The notes beneath the pieces are model-generated. The model was not told the DNA's origin. It ran no database searches and saw only the letters and a program-made list of their open reading frames with translations. Positions 15,852 to 25,687 of a stretch of DNA of 64,000 bases are shown in pieces (position 1 is the stretch's first letter; each line of letters begins with the position of its first letter). Location: assembly GCA_913060675.1 (NCBI GenBank), contig CAJXUS010000010.1:31374-95373 (forward strand), given 5' to 3'. The position numbers and the translations under genes are program-made. The DNA comes from an uncultured Rhodospirillales bacterium. Its GTDB lineage: Bacteria; Pseudomonadota; Alphaproteobacteria; Kiloniellales; Kiloniellaceae.

Positions 15852-16190
15852 ATGCAGCAACATACCAAAGCAATGAGCACTTGTTTACTTACGGCCCTAT
15901 TCGCGGGCTTTGTGACACAACTAATGACAATTGGTGGATTTATCCGTTGGTCTGCAGTCAAAGGAAATGATTATTCTAATGAGTTTTGGAACCTTGTTGC
16001 CACCTCTTGGGCTGAAGATGGATTAACAATGTTTTTAATATGGGGTGCAATAAGTCTTGCTGTCTATTTTATTCTTATTCGGCTAACCAAGGAGAAAGAG
16101 ACTGCAGAGAAAATCACCGTAAGAATCTCTATTATCTTAACTGTGCTTTACGCTATATTCATGTACCCAAATTTTAGAGATTATTTATAA
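15852..16190 (+). CDS. Small membrane protein, three predicted spans
   Basis: 112 residues with hydrophobic segments STCLLTALFAGFVTQLMTIGGFI, GLTMFLIWGAISLAVYFILI and ISIILTVLYAIFMYP, separated by a polar loop with WSAVKGNDYSNEFWNLVATSW. No family is recognised. It stands between the M20 hydrolase and a convergent operon and has a plain ATG start. Confidence 0.55.
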   Translation: MQQHTKAMSTCLLTALFAGFVTQLMTIGGFIRWSAVKGNDYSNEFWNLVATSWAEDGLTMFLIWGAISLAVYFILIRLTKEKETAEKITVRISIILTVLYAIFMYPNFRDYL

Positions 16191-16196
16191 AAGCTC

Positions 16197-16574
16197 TCAT
16201 CCAAACGCTGGAACATCACGTTTTAGATCTGGATTGTTATGAATGAAGGTTAAGGTTACCTGACCCCGTAAATCGCCTTCTTTCCCCTGTGGGATATCAC
16301 CATCAACATCTGGCTGAAAAGAGAATTCTTCCAGGTGCGAGAGAAAATTTTTAACTTGGGCATAAGGAAGCTCAAAGTTAAGGGTAGCTGCTACATTGGA
16401 AAGTAAAGTGTGATTAACAATCCACCCTCCACTGTTACTAATCGCACCGCTTACTTTGGATATAGCTTCATTACGCTCCATAGAAGTCATAATTGAAACC
16501 CGAAAAAATTTCACAGCTCTGGCCTTCTGATAAAGATAACTTGCGGGACAATTTTTTGGGTCAGTCGCACTCAC
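16197..16574 (-). CDS. Conserved-looking small protein coupled to trans-sulfuration gene
   Basis: 125 residues. A strand-helix-strand-strand-helix-strand order (KFFRVSIM, ERNEAISKVSGAISNSG, GWIVNHTLLSN, AATLNFELP, YAQVKNFLSHLEEF, GQVTLTFIHN) suggests an ACT-like ferredoxin fold; this is inference from pattern. The GTG start overlaps the last base of the upstream stop codon (TAGTG), so translation is coupled to the PLP enzyme and a stoichiometric or regulatory link is likely. An internal ATG at 16493 would delete the first strand and is not preferred. Confidence 0.55.
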   Translation of the reverse strand: MSATDPKNCPASYLYQKARAVKFFRVSIMTSMERNEAISKVSGAISNSGGWIVNHTLLSNVAATLNFELPYAQVKNFLSHLEEFSFQPDVDGDIPQGKEGDLRGQVTLTFIHNNPDLKRDVPAFG

Positions 16575-17716
16575 TAACCGCGAAGTGCCTGCTCGATATC
16601 CTCAATTAGATCATCAATATTTTCAATCCCAATCGAAAACCGAAGCAAGTCATCAGGTACAGGACTGTTTTCACCTTCAACAAGGGCGCGATGCTCTACC
16701 AGGCTCTCTACGCCTCCAAGGGACGTGGCGCGAACGAAACGTTTCATGCGCCCCATGATTTTAGCCGCAGCTTCTCTACCGCCCTCAAAGCGAATGGAAA
16801 GCATGCCCCCAAACCCTCCTGTCATCTGTCTGGCAGCTATTTCATGATGGGGGTGTGAAGCAAGGCCCGGGTAAAGAACCTCCCTGACACCAGAATAACC
16901 TTCAAAATGTTGAGCGATACGCATGGCGTTTTCACAAGCGCGTTCAACACGAATGTGCATGGTGCGCATCCCTCGGAGCAAAAGCCAACTTTCGAAGGTG
17001 CCAAGTATTCCACCATGTTGTGCACGTACCTTACAAAGGCGTTCCCAACGCATATCTTGTTTGGCTGTAATCACCGCACCGGCGACGACATCACTGTGGC
17101 CATTAATATACTTGGTGGCAGAATGGAAAACATAATCCGCGCCAAGCTCGATAGGTTTGGTCAACAGAGGCGTTGAAACCGTAGAATCTGCGACCAGTTG
17201 GGCACCAACTGAATGCGCCAACTCGGCAGCCTTGGCAATATCAACCACTTCCCAGGTTGGGTTAGCCGGGGTTTCAATCCAAAGCATTTGGGTCGGTGCA
17301 GATTTTACCACAGCAACCATATCCTCTTCATCACATGGATCATAGAATGCGAGTTCCACATTCCAGTCTTCGCAATATGTGATCAGCCAGGCACGTAAAG
17401 ACCAATACATGATCCTTGGTGCCACAATACGTTCTCCCGGCCTTAAGGTTTGCACCAAGGCGGTTGCAGCAGCCATTCCTGAAGCAAAAAGTTTGCAAGA
17501 AGCACCGCCTTCTAGTTCATTGAGAATAACCTCGGCCATCTCGGCATTGACGCTATGGTCACGCGCATAAATTCGATTTTCGTCATAGAGGTTACCCTGC
17601 TCATCACGGGCAAAAGTCGTGGAAGGCTGGATGGGTGGCACAACCGATCCGGTTTCACAGTCTAAATAATGTCCTGCCTGCGCAAGGAGTGTTTCCACTT
17701 TACCTGCATTCCCCAT
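16574..17716 (-). CDS. PLP-dependent trans-sulfuration enzyme (cystathionine gamma-synthase-like)
   Basis: 380 residues of the Cys/Met metabolism PLP family. PLP Lys202 lies in FHSATKYINGHSDVVAG. Other landmarks are IQPSTTFARDEQGNLYDENRIYARDHSVNAEMAEVILNELEG at the start, FASGMAAATA, the ETPANPTWEVVDI cofactor strand and the C-terminal LVEHRALVEGE. Members make cystathionine or split cystathionine, methionine or homocysteine; exact activity cannot be assigned from motifs alone. GGGAG precedes the ATG. The next gene on this strand is coupled to it. Confidence 0.85.
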   Translation of the reverse strand: MGNAGKVETLLAQAGHYLDCETGSVVPPIQPSTTFARDEQGNLYDENRIYARDHSVNAEMAEVILNELEGGASCKLFASGMAAATALVQTLRPGERIVAPRIMYWSLRAWLITYCEDWNVELAFYDPCDEEDMVAVVKSAPTQMLWIETPANPTWEVVDIAKAAELAHSVGAQLVADSTVSTPLLTKPIELGADYVFHSATKYINGHSDVVAGAVITAKQDMRWERLCKVRAQHGGILGTFESWLLLRGMRTMHIRVERACENAMRIAQHFEGYSGVREVLYPGLASHPHHEIAARQMTGGFGGMLSIRFEGGREAAAKIMGRMKRFVRATSLGGVESLVEHRALVEGENSPVPDDLLRFSIGIENIDDLIEDIEQALRG

Positions 17717-17846
17717 CTTCTACTCCCTTTAACATATTAAATATTAGAATTTGATCAGGAGTTTAGGAGGCATAAACTATTAAATAAACTCTAGATTCAA
17801 AAAAGGACCGCAAAAGCTGTCCTTTTCAAAATTCATATTCAAATGC

Positions 17847-18542
17847 TCAATGTTTTTCGTACTGAGCATTACCGAAATAATTCTCCCGCATCTCATCGGT
17901 AATAGGTCCCGTTACCCGTTTATCTTCAAGTACCTGAAGACCTCGTTTTACAGCAGGACGCGCAGAAATATCTTCAAACCAGCGGTTAACGTTTGGATAA
18001 TTGGTCATATCGACCCCCTTACGATCAGGATTTCTGATCCAGGGGAAAGTTGCCATATCTGCAATGGTATAGTCGTCTCCTGCGAGATATTTACTTTCGG
18101 CTAGACGACGGTCCAACACCCCGTACAAACGGTTGGCTTCGTTTGTATAGCGTTCAATGCCATATTCAATTTTCTCTGGCGCATACATCCGAAAGTGATG
18201 TGCTTGCCCCAACATCGGCCCCACACCGCCCATTTGGAACATTAGCCATTTCATGACCTCATATCTTCCTCTTGAATTTGCAGGCATAAATTTACCCGTT
18301 TTTTCTGCGAGATAGAAAAGAATGGCACCGGATTCAAACAAACTAATTGGATCTCCGTCAGGCCCGTCAGGATCAACAAGAGCTGGCATTTTATTATTTG
18401 GACTGATCTTTAAGAACTCTGGTTCAAACTGATCACCAGCACCAATATCTATCGGATGCACATGGTAGTTCAGCCCAAGTTCTTCGAGCATGATATGGAC
18501 CTTATGCCCATTAGGTGTCGCCCAAGTATAAAGATCTAACAT
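17847..18542 (-). CDS. Glutathione S-transferase, YfcG/Ure2p type
   Basis: 231 residues. The thioredoxin-like N domain (1-85) begins MLDLYTWATPNGHKVHIMLEELGL and has NNKMPALVDPDGPDGDPISLFESGAILFYLAEK with the cis-Pro and the Glu-Ser glutathione pair. The all-helical C domain includes YLAGDDYTIADMATFPWI, the N-capping box and hydrophobic staple of GSTs. The WATPNGxK start is characteristic of the Ure2p/YfcG disulfide-reductase group. It acts in cytosolic thiol chemistry. Stands alone. Confidence 0.88.
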   Translation of the reverse strand: MLDLYTWATPNGHKVHIMLEELGLNYHVHPIDIGAGDQFEPEFLKISPNNKMPALVDPDGPDGDPISLFESGAILFYLAEKTGKFMPANSRGRYEVMKWLMFQMGGVGPMLGQAHHFRMYAPEKIEYGIERYTNEANRLYGVLDRRLAESKYLAGDDYTIADMATFPWIRNPDRKGVDMTNYPNVNRWFEDISARPAVKRGLQVLEDKRVTGPITDEMRENYFGNAQYEKH

Positions 18543-18802
18543 GTTGCCTCTTTCAAATATTGAAAAATCATAACCACTCTGACAGGTTTTTGATCAGAAG
18601 GATGTTGCTCTAATTGACTTAAGAAGCAGGAACGATAATCGCAACCCGTGTTCACATAATATTAACGCCAATGACTATCGCTCCCATATTTCTATTCATT
18701 TATTTTTACGAAAGTATGGTAAACTTAATTAAACCGGAAGAGTAGCGGTGCGGTTATTTTTAAAGTGTGCCCTAAAAGTACATGGAAAACTTGGAGGTTA
18801 TA

Positions 18803-19558
18803 ATGCACCTTACCCGCCGTGAATTAATGACATCCCTTGTCGCCTTGACCTGTACAACACAGATTACCCCCGGTTTCGCGTCCGAGAAACAACAAAATAA
18901 GCGCTCAGACCAGGATCGTGATGGTAACGATCTTGGGGATAATTGGAGTAACCCAGGCTTTATTAGGTTGCGTACAATTACCACACTTATTCAGATTAAT
19001 AATCTCATTATGATAACCGCTTTTGCTATCTATTTTGTGCGATTTCTTAGCCTTGGACATCGCTTAAAACGGTACAATGAAAACAGGGTGACGATCCCCA
19101 AATCCGTACCCCTATTCGGAAGCCTTTTCAAAGAATCTTACGAACCAGATGATTTTGCTTCCAGCAAAAAAATCGGCATTGCATACACTTATGACAATTC
19201 TCTTATTCTCGACCTTGTTCCCAATCGCCCCCAAACAGGAGAAGATCATCACTCGGATCTGGACCTCAATACAATTCTCACTGATCTGGGTAATTTAATT
19301 ACGCCTGTCGGAGATAATTTTGCCATCAAAATAGGGACAAAGACTTATTCAAGCGAACGCTTGGACCTACTGAACGACGACTTTAGTTACCGGGTACCAA
19401 CCATGGAAATCAAGGCATTATCCGGGGACAAACATCCCCTTGCATCACTTCATAAAATCCCTCTCATATCGAGCCTATTCAATAATAGAGTGGGTGAGGT
19501 GTACGATGCGAAAAATCTACTCGTGCTACTGCGCCCTTCAATCGTTGCAGATAATTAA
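18803..19558 (+). CDS. Secretin-motif orphan protein with Tat-like signal
   Basis: 251 residues from the ATG at 18803, set by a strong GGAGG six bases upstream. The N terminus HLTRRELMTSLVALTCTTQITPGFA has a twin-arginine look. A single membrane span lies at about 70-90 (IMITAFAIYFVRFLSLG). Two segments resemble the end of type II/III secretins: KSVPLFGSLFKES and, at the C terminus, KIPLISSLFNNRVGEVYDAKNLLVLLRPSIV. A full secretin barrel and N domains are absent. No other secretion genes are near. Family unknown; it may be a shortened, specialised secretin-like protein. Confidence 0.55.
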   Translation: MHLTRRELMTSLVALTCTTQITPGFASEKQQNKRSDQDRDGNDLGDNWSNPGFIRLRTITTLIQINNLIMITAFAIYFVRFLSLGHRLKRYNENRVTIPKSVPLFGSLFKESYEPDDFASSKKIGIAYTYDNSLILDLVPNRPQTGEDHHSDLDLNTILTDLGNLITPVGDNFAIKIGTKTYSSERLDLLNDDFSYRVPTMEIKALSGDKHPLASLHKIPLISSLFNNRVGEVYDAKNLLVLLRPSIVADN

Positions 19559-19597
19559 AGGCCATAAAAAAACCGTACAATTTAAATTATGCGAATC

Positions 19598-19921
19598 TCA
19601 AGCACGCCCCGATTGAGCCCCATCCACAAATAGTCTATCGCCTTGCTCGTCAATAATCTGACGGCCTTTCCGTAAAGAAAAGTCCACAGCCTCTTCACGT
19701 GAAGGAAAGGTGTCTGCCCTCAGATAGAAACGTTCCATATCGCTGTCATCTTCCTTCTCTGCGACCTTCACAATATAGCCGGAAAGACGCCATTGACCGT
19801 TATCCACTTTTCCAGGCTCTACACGAATTTCAAAGCCCTTGTAAAAGACAGGCTCTTCCGGCAGCGGAGCATCAGGTTCCATTGATTTTGAACCACCAAA
19901 CAGTTTTGAAAAGAAGGACAT
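19598..19921 (-). CDS. HlyU family protein
   Basis: 107 residues from the ATG at 19921 (a longer frame to 20002 lacks support). The sequence MSFFSKLFGG, YKGFEIRVEPGK, GQWRLSGYIVK, ERFYLRADTFPSREEAVDFSLRKGRQIIDEQGDRLF fits the HlyU family of alphaproteobacteria. Despite the family name, taken from a Vibrio haemolysin activator, these proteins have no clear DNA-binding motif here. GGAA precedes the start. It is convergent with the secretin-motif gene. Confidence 0.8.
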   Translation of the reverse strand: MSFFSKLFGGSKSMEPDAPLPEEPVFYKGFEIRVEPGKVDNGQWRLSGYIVKVAEKEDDSDMERFYLRADTFPSREEAVDFSLRKGRQIIDEQGDRLFVDGAQSGRA

Positions 19922-20088
19922 ATTATTTCCATTTGAAATGTAACTTATTATAGAGCTTATACCGGAAACGTAACTTATATCAAAAACGAAGTAGCCTATC
20001 ATCCACAGGGACCGTACTTCAAAATTAACGTTTTATTACGCTATTTTATATAGTTTTAAGATAATAATACCCAAAATAAAAAGTAACA

Positions 20089-20577
20089 ATGGTGTCGAAA
20101 TATAAATACGAAGTACTCGATTATTATCCGATAACAAGCGAAGCTGACCTTGATGGAGAGAGCAACCGTGCCCTTCTCAAATGGTGGCTATCATTCTCTC
20201 CTCTGGTACCAAAAAAAACTGACTTTGATATTATTGATCACCTAATATTGGCCCCGGACATATTTCTCGTCGAACGAAAAAGCAAAACCACTTTTGAGTT
20301 CAAACTTCATGGAGAAACTGCCAATAATATTTTTGACGATAGTACGGGAAAAATAATTAGAACCAATGGTCCTACAAATACGGATCAAGCGCGTGAAGAA
20401 GTAAGATTGGCACATTATTATAACGAAATCATTGAAAATCCAGTTTGTATGAAAAACGTTGGCAACCTTTTCCTTGTTGAGAAACACTACAAGAAGTTCG
20501 AGTCAATTGATTGCCCACTTGTTGATAGCGCATCAAACGTGACCCACATTATTGGAACGATTACGGCTCTGGAATGA
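20089..20577 (+). CDS. PAS_5 domain protein
   Basis: 162 residues. Motifs of the alphaproteobacterial PAS_5 family are visible: LLKWWLSFSPLVPKKTDFDIIDHLILAPDIFLVERKSKTTFEFKLHGETANNIFDDSTGKII, then a RLAHYYNEIIENP helix and paired strands to the end. The domain fills the whole protein, with no output domain. The role is probably sensory or adaptor-like but is unknown for the family. It is convergent with gatB, with a shared terminator. Confidence 0.75.
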   Translation: MVSKYKYEVLDYYPITSEADLDGESNRALLKWWLSFSPLVPKKTDFDIIDHLILAPDIFLVERKSKTTFEFKLHGETANNIFDDSTGKIIRTNGPTNTDQAREEVRLAHYYNEIIENPVCMKNVGNLFLVEKHYKKFESIDCPLVDSASNVTHIIGTITALE

Positions 20578-20625
20578 TCCTAGAGCGTATCGACAAGCTA
20601 TTATTTCTTTAGTATTTTCTCACAA

Positions 20626-20651
20626 AAAAGGGAGCCAAACGGCCCCCTTTT
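20626..20651. terminator. Bidirectional terminator between PAS_5 gene and gatB
   Basis: AAAAGGGAGCC (20626-20636) pairs with GGCCCCCTTTT (20641-20651) with one mismatch around a 4-base loop. A-run on one side and T-run on the other allow termination in both directions. Confidence 0.75.
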
Positions 20652-20682
20652 CACATTATACTTTGATATCAACCCTTTGATA

Positions 20683-22137
20683 TCAGCCGGCCAGCTTTTT
20701 CTTAAGAAGCTGGTTGACCATACCCGGGTTCGCTTTTCCGCCCGTAGCTTTCATCGTTTGACCGACAAACCAACCAATCAGTTTTTCATTACCGCCTCTA
20801 AAGGCTTCTACCTGACTAGGATTGGCCGCCATAATCTCATCAATCGCGGCTTCAATTGGACCGGTATCAGAAATCTGCTTGAGGCCTTTTTCTTCAACAA
20901 TGGTATCAGCGTCTTTACTGGTTTCCCACATTGCTTCGAAAACTTCCTTAGCCGTACGACCAGAAATCGTATTGTCCTTAATCAAGGCAATCAGGCCCCC
21001 AAGCTGCTTTGCAGAAACGGGCGTTTCAGCCAAGGTCAAACCACTTTTATTCAAAGCGCCAAAGAAATCTCCTGTGACCCAGTTAGCGGCCACTTTGGGA
21101 TCGCCACCCTTAGTAACTTCTTCGTAAAAATCAGCACGGTCCCTATCAATGACAAGTATACCAGCGTCGTAGGACGAAAGACCAAAGTCCTTAATAAAGC
21201 GCTCTTTCTTCTCATCCGGTAGTTCTGGAATAGAGGCTTTGATTTCCTCAACCCATTTTGGATCAAGCACCAATGGCAGTAAATCAGGATCAGGGAAGTA
21301 ACGATAATCGTGTGCTTCTTCCTTACTGCGCAAAGAACGTGTTGACCCATTGCTCGGATCAAACTGACGGGTTTCCTGAACAATCTCGCCACCATCTTCA
21401 AGGACTTTCACCTGTCGTTTGGCTTCAAACTCGACTGCTTGCATAACGTAACGGATAGAGTTGACGTTTTTGGTTTCCGTACGAGTACCGAGCTCGTCAC
21501 CAGGCTTACGCACTGATACGTTGACATCTGCACGCATGGAGCCTTCGTCCATGTTGCCATCGCAGGTGCCGAGATAGCGGAGGATTGAGCGCATCTTACG
21601 CAGATATGCACCGGCCTCTTCCGGAGAACGAAGATCTGGATCTGAAACAACTTCCATCAACGCAACACCGGTACGGTTCAAATCGATATAGGACTGTGTT
21701 GGGTGCTGATCATGAATTGACTTACCAGCATCTTGTTCCAAGTGCATACGTTCAATACCGACAACACGCGTTTCCCCGCCTTCGAGATCAAGGGTAAGGT
21801 TTCCTTTACCCACGATTGGCTCAAGAAACTGAGAAATCTGATAGCCTTGCGGTAAATCGGCATAAAAATAATTTTTACGCTCGAAAACAGACTTCAGATT
21901 GATCTGAGCACGAAGTCCCAAGCCGGTACGAATACCCTGTTCAACAACTTGCTTGTTGAGAACAGGCAACATGCCAGGCATTGCAGCATCAACCAACGAA
22001 ACTTGGTCGTTTGGATCTGCACCAAATTTCGTAGATGCCCCAGAAAAGAGCTTTGATTTTGAAATAACCTGAGCGTGGACTTCAAGCCCGATGACAACTT
22101 CCCACTCGCCGGTGTTCCCTTTAACACGATAACTCAT
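20683..22137 (-). CDS. gatB: Asp-tRNA(Asn)/Glu-tRNA(Gln) amidotransferase subunit B
   Basis: 484 residues, full length. It begins [25 protein letters not shown], the GatB signature, and contains [17 protein letters not shown] and [14 protein letters not shown]. The C-terminal YqeY-like tail holds [26 protein letters not shown]. GatB binds mischarged tRNA and phosphorylates the Glu or Asp side chain before amide transfer from GatA. Last gene of the gatC-gatA-gatB operon, one base after gatA, and followed by a terminator. Confidence 0.96.
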   Translation of the reverse strand: MSYRVKGNTGEWEVVIGLEVHAQVISKSKLFSGASTKFGADPNDQVSLVDAAMPGMLPVLNKQVVEQGIRTGLGLRAQINLKSVFERKNYFYADLPQGYQISQFLEPIVGKGNLTLDLEGGETRVVGIERMHLEQDAGKSIHDQHPTQSYIDLNRTGVALMEVVSDPDLRSPEEAGAYLRKMRSILRYLGTCDGNMDEGSMRADVNVSVRKPGDELGTRTETKNVNSIRYVMQAVEFEAKRQVKVLEDGGEIVQETRQFDPSNGSTRSLRSKEEAHDYRYFPDPDLLPLVLDPKWVEEIKASIPELPDEKKERFIKDFGLSSYDAGILVIDRDRADFYEEVTKGGDPKVAANWVTGDFFGALNKSGLTLAETPVSAKQLGGLIALIKDNTISGRTAKEVFEAMWETSKDADTIVEEKGLKQISDTGPIEAAIDEIMAANPSQVEAFRGGNEKLIGWFVGQTMKATGGKANPGMVNQLLKKKLAG

Positions 22138-22138
22138 A

Positions 22139-23620
22139 TTACTTACCTCCCGCCATTAGCTGCGGAAGTGCAGAGAAACCTGCTGCTTCTTCCATCACAC
22201 CAGCGACTTTCAGAACTGTCTCTTCATCAAATGCTTTACCGAGAAGCTGTAAACCGAGTGGTGTCCCTTCATTGGATAAGCCAGTCGGAATGGAAATCCC
22301 CGGTAACCCAGCCAAGCTTGCAGGAACTGTAAAGACATCGTTCAGGTACATGGCAATAGGATCATCCATCTTCTCACCAATTCCGAACGCCGGGCTTGGT
22401 GCAGTTGGTGTGAGGATCACATCGACGGTTTCATATGCTTTTTTGAAATCATTGGCGATTAGTGTACGTACGCGGCGCGCCTTATTATAAAAGGCATCAT
22501 AATAGCCCGCAGATAAAACATACGTTCCAATAAGAATACGTCGTTTAACTTCGTCACCAAAGCCTTCAGCACGTGTTCTTTCATACATGTCATCTAGGCT
22601 TTCGCCATCAACACGAAGACCATAACGGACACCGTCATAACGTGCGAGATTAGATGAGCATTCAGCAGGGGCAATGATGTAATAAGCAGGCAACGCGTAC
22701 TTTGTATGCGGAAGGCTGATCTCTACGGGTTCAGCACCAGCTGCTTTTACCCATTCGATACCGCGTTCCCAAGCCTGGTCAATTTCAGCGGGAGTTCCAT
22801 CAATTCGATACTCTTTAGGAATACCAACTTTCAAACCACGGATATCACCAGTGAGAGCTTTTTGATAAGAAGGAACGCCGATATTTACAGAAGTCGAATC
22901 TTTCTCATCATAACTAGCCATTGCTTCGAGCATAATTGCAGCATCGCGAACAGATCTCGTCATAGGACCGGCCTGATCGAGAGAAGAAGCAAAGGCGACA
23001 ACTCCCCAACGTGAACAGCGACCATAAGTTGGCTTCAACCCGACGATGCCAGAAAATGCCGCAGGCTGACGGATCGAACCACCAGTATCAGTTCCTGTTG
23101 CCGCCATCGCCGCACGTGCAGCAACTGTTGCCGCAGAGCCACCGGAAGATCCACCTGGTGTTAACGGGGCGGTACTGCCTTCGCGCTGCCAAGGGTTGAT
23201 CACATTACCGAAATAGGACGTGATGTTTGCTGAGCCCATCGCAAACTGATCGAGGTTGGATTTACCAAGCATAACCGCACCAGCGTTCCAGAGATTACCT
23301 GAAACTGTTGATTCGTAAGTTGGTACAAAACCCTCAAGAATGTGTGATGCAGCAGTTGTCTGGGTCCCTTTTGTACAAAAGAGATCCTTCATTGCGATCG
23401 GAATCCCCTCCATGATGCCAACTTCTCCAGCGGCGCGACGCTTATCAGACGCATCAGCCATGTCGAGGGCGATTTCAGGGGTTTCAACGATATAGGCATT
23501 GAGTTCGCGGGTTTCTTCCATCGCGTTGACGTGAGCTTGGGTCAATTCGCGTGCGGTAAAGTCACCCTTATTCATGCCATCAAGGGCATCAGAAATATTA
23601 AGATGTGTGAGGTTACTCAT
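22139..23620 (-). CDS. gatA: Asp-tRNA(Asn)/Glu-tRNA(Gln) amidotransferase subunit A
   Basis: 493 residues of the amidase signature family. The catalytic triad is visible: Lys78 (PIAMKDLF), the cis-Ser158 of GGSSGGS and Ser182 of [10 protein letters not shown]. It hydrolyses glutamine and passes ammonia to GatB. The start codon overlaps the gatC stop by one base, so the two are translationally coupled. Presence of the operon suggests that at least one of the Gln or Asn tRNAs is charged by the indirect route in this organism. Confidence 0.96.
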   Translation of the reverse strand: MSNLTHLNISDALDGMNKGDFTARELTQAHVNAMEETRELNAYIVETPEIALDMADASDKRRAAGEVGIMEGIPIAMKDLFCTKGTQTTAASHILEGFVPTYESTVSGNLWNAGAVMLGKSNLDQFAMGSANITSYFGNVINPWQREGSTAPLTPGGSSGGSAATVAARAAMAATGTDTGGSIRQPAAFSGIVGLKPTYGRCSRWGVVAFASSLDQAGPMTRSVRDAAIMLEAMASYDEKDSTSVNIGVPSYQKALTGDIRGLKVGIPKEYRIDGTPAEIDQAWERGIEWVKAAGAEPVEISLPHTKYALPAYYIIAPAECSSNLARYDGVRYGLRVDGESLDDMYERTRAEGFGDEVKRRILIGTYVLSAGYYDAFYNKARRVRTLIANDFKKAYETVDVILTPTAPSPAFGIGEKMDDPIAMYLNDVFTVPASLAGLPGISIPTGLSNEGTPLGLQLLGKAFDEETVLKVAGVMEEAAGFSALPQLMAGGK

Positions 23621-23907
23621 TATTCGATCACCTTGGGAACAGCAAAGAAACCATGGGCAGATTCAGGTGCATTTTTTGTCACCTGATCAACATAATGCCC
23701 GTCATTAACTACGTCTTCACGTAGAGGCTGGGTCATTGAGACAACGGATGTCATAGGCTCAACACCCTCAGTATCTAATTCTGAGAGTTGTTCAATCCAG
23801 CCAAGGATCTGATTGAGTTCACCTGACAGTGCTTCTTGTTGCTCTTCATCAACCCGGATGCGTGCCAATTTGGCAATCTTCGCGACCGTTTTTTTGTCGA
23901 CAGACAT
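23620..23907 (-). CDS. gatC: Asp-tRNA(Asn)/Glu-tRNA(Gln) amidotransferase subunit C
   Basis: 95 residues from the ATG at 23907 ([19 protein letters not shown]). Typical GatC: an N-terminal helix with [31 protein letters not shown], and LREDVVNDG. It wraps around GatA and GatB and stabilises the complex. First gene of gatCAB. A frame starting at 23946 would add 13 residues without family support. Confidence 0.95.
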   Translation of the reverse strand: MSVDKKTVAKIAKLARIRVDEEQQEALSGELNQILGWIEQLSELDTEGVEPMTSVVSMTQPLREDVVNDGHYVDQVTKNAPESAHGFFAVPKVIE

Positions 23908-24171
23908 ACTGCGTTCCAATCTTCTATGAATATCGAAAGTACACACGTACTAATTTCGTGCGGAAAGTAGCATCCAGTCGCCTAGGCTGCAACGCCCGCT
24001 ACAGGCATTTTTGTACTGAGAAACATCTTTTTTTAAGGAAGAAACAGAGATTAGAAATTTATTCCAATAATTTCTTCAAGAAAATGAGAGTATTTGTGTT
24101 TTTCTACGGTGTTTTTCTACGGTGTTTTTCAGGGCGGTTTTACGCGGGGAGAATTTTAATCGAAACAAATG

Positions 24172-24600
24172 TTATTTAGGAACCTTTACGGGTCGAACAC
24201 TTGGACATCGGATTATGAAAAAAGCGACGCAGGATAGGCTTATCCCAACAATAATAAGGCCCCATAACGGCAAAACACCCTTATAAGCGATTAATGCTAG
24301 GCTGGCGCTCATCATAGTAATAGCGAGAATCTTGGCCTTCTTCGGGATAACATGAAACCGATCCCAATCTTGGACCATCGGCCCGAGGTACTTATGCGTA
24401 TAAAGCCAATTATGAAAACGTATTGAGGAATGGGAAAAAGCCCAAAGAGCGACTAACAAAAAAGGAGTCGTTGGCAACAAAGGTAAAACAATGCCAAGTA
24501 CCCCGAGAAGAATGCATGTCCACCCCAGCACGATCAAACATAATCGGCGAAAACCCGTTTTACCAACCTTTGTTTGCCCTGTGAACTCCGGTTGAGACAT
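24172..24600 (-). CDS. DUF454 (YbaN-like) inner membrane protein
   Basis: 142 residues. The DUF454 pattern is clear: LGWTCILLGVLGIVLPLLPTTPFLLVALWAFSHSSIRFHNWLYTHKYLGPMVQDW, followed by basic FHVIPKKAKILAI and a second pair of hydrophobic segments. Three to four membrane spans are predicted. The family has no assigned function. A lone gene on the minus strand between gatC and the NnrU gene. Confidence 0.85.
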   Translation of the reverse strand: MSQPEFTGQTKVGKTGFRRLCLIVLGWTCILLGVLGIVLPLLPTTPFLLVALWAFSHSSIRFHNWLYTHKYLGPMVQDWDRFHVIPKKAKILAITMMSASLALIAYKGVLPLWGLIIVGISLSCVAFFIIRCPSVRPVKVPK

Positions 24601-24805
24601 AACGAGTAAGCATCCATAAATTTTGACAAAGAAATTAATATCACAAAAGTAAGGACAACACTTACCCCACCAATGAGTACCGAACTTACGTTGCTATTGT
24701 AAAAATTCAAGAGACAAGATGTCACCCCATTCAATTTGTCCAATCGACCTTAAGCGGCAAGCTGTAAAATCTCAATAACGGAAAGAAAGTTTGAGACCTT
24801 TGTCT

Positions 24806-25516
24806 CTAGTAAAAGCCAGAAAGAGGACTTACCCCGAGTAAAATAGGGTGGAGATATATCGCCACTGCAAAAAGCATAAGCCCTACAAATAAGGAATAGC
24901 CATCCTTTAACGTTGGTCGACAATTCCCCCCAAGAAACAATCCCACAAAGGGTATATTCGATGTTCCCTTGGAGAGATCTTTCCAAACCTCGGTACCGAG
25001 AATACGCTTTTTACGGCGATCAACAATAAGCATCCCAGCAAGCGATAAAACCAACAAGCCGCCAAAAAAGAGAACTTCTGCCAAACTTCCATTGGCAAAC
25101 AAATGCGCACCTGCCCAGAGAGCAAAACCCCAAAGTGCAGGGTGTCGAACGATGCCAACAAACCCTTGCCGGGTTTTATCAAATCCATGACTGGGTCCAA
25201 TGGAAAGAGGATTAGATCTCAAAAATCCAGCCATAAAAACGATTGTTGCCAATGGCATGACATGTGCGGTTGTTCGAGCCGCCCAAGCTTCATAAGGCCA
25301 GATTTCCACATAAGGTGCTGCCCAGACTTCCCTTATCAGCCAAACCAAAACGGCGAGAGAGACAATAGAGTAGCTGAAATAATACCCCCTCTTGCCGAGA
25401 ACAGAGATCAGGTATCCCTTCACGCTTTGCATTGGAGGTATGGAATGTAATATCAAAAACACGACAAATGCTGCGATTAGATTGCCAAAACCACCAAACA
25501 TATTAATTTCCGCCAT
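24806..25516 (-). CDS. NnrU family membrane protein
   Basis: 236 residues with about six to seven membrane spans. Family marks are the N-terminal FLILHSIPPMQSVKGYLISVLGKRGYYFSYSIVSLAVLVWLI, the RSNPLSIG stretch, GIVRHPALWGFALWAGAHLFANG with its conserved RHP and HL, and VDRRKKRILG. NnrU proteins are related to isoprenylcysteine methyltransferase-like membrane proteins and were named from nitric oxide metabolism in Rhodobacter; no denitrification gene is near. ATG at 25501 is an alternative start. Confidence 0.85.
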   Translation of the reverse strand: MAEINMFGGFGNLIAAFVVFLILHSIPPMQSVKGYLISVLGKRGYYFSYSIVSLAVLVWLIREVWAAPYVEIWPYEAWAARTTAHVMPLATIVFMAGFLRSNPLSIGPSHGFDKTRQGFVGIVRHPALWGFALWAGAHLFANGSLAEVLFFGGLLVLSLAGMLIVDRRKKRILGTEVWKDLSKGTSNIPFVGLFLGGNCRPTLKDGYSLFVGLMLFAVAIYLHPILLGVSPLSGFY

Positions 25517-25687
25517 ATTCAGCTAAAGTAGTTACAAAGGATTTTATGACAATCAAAACGGCACCTTGCCAGATGACAGACTGTCGCGCATGATCTCGCA
25601 CCTTCGTCACATATCCTTAGCGGTTACAAACCGTTTGTAGGTTTTAAAAGCAGTAAACCTTGAATTAAAGTAGTTAGCGAGCACAAA

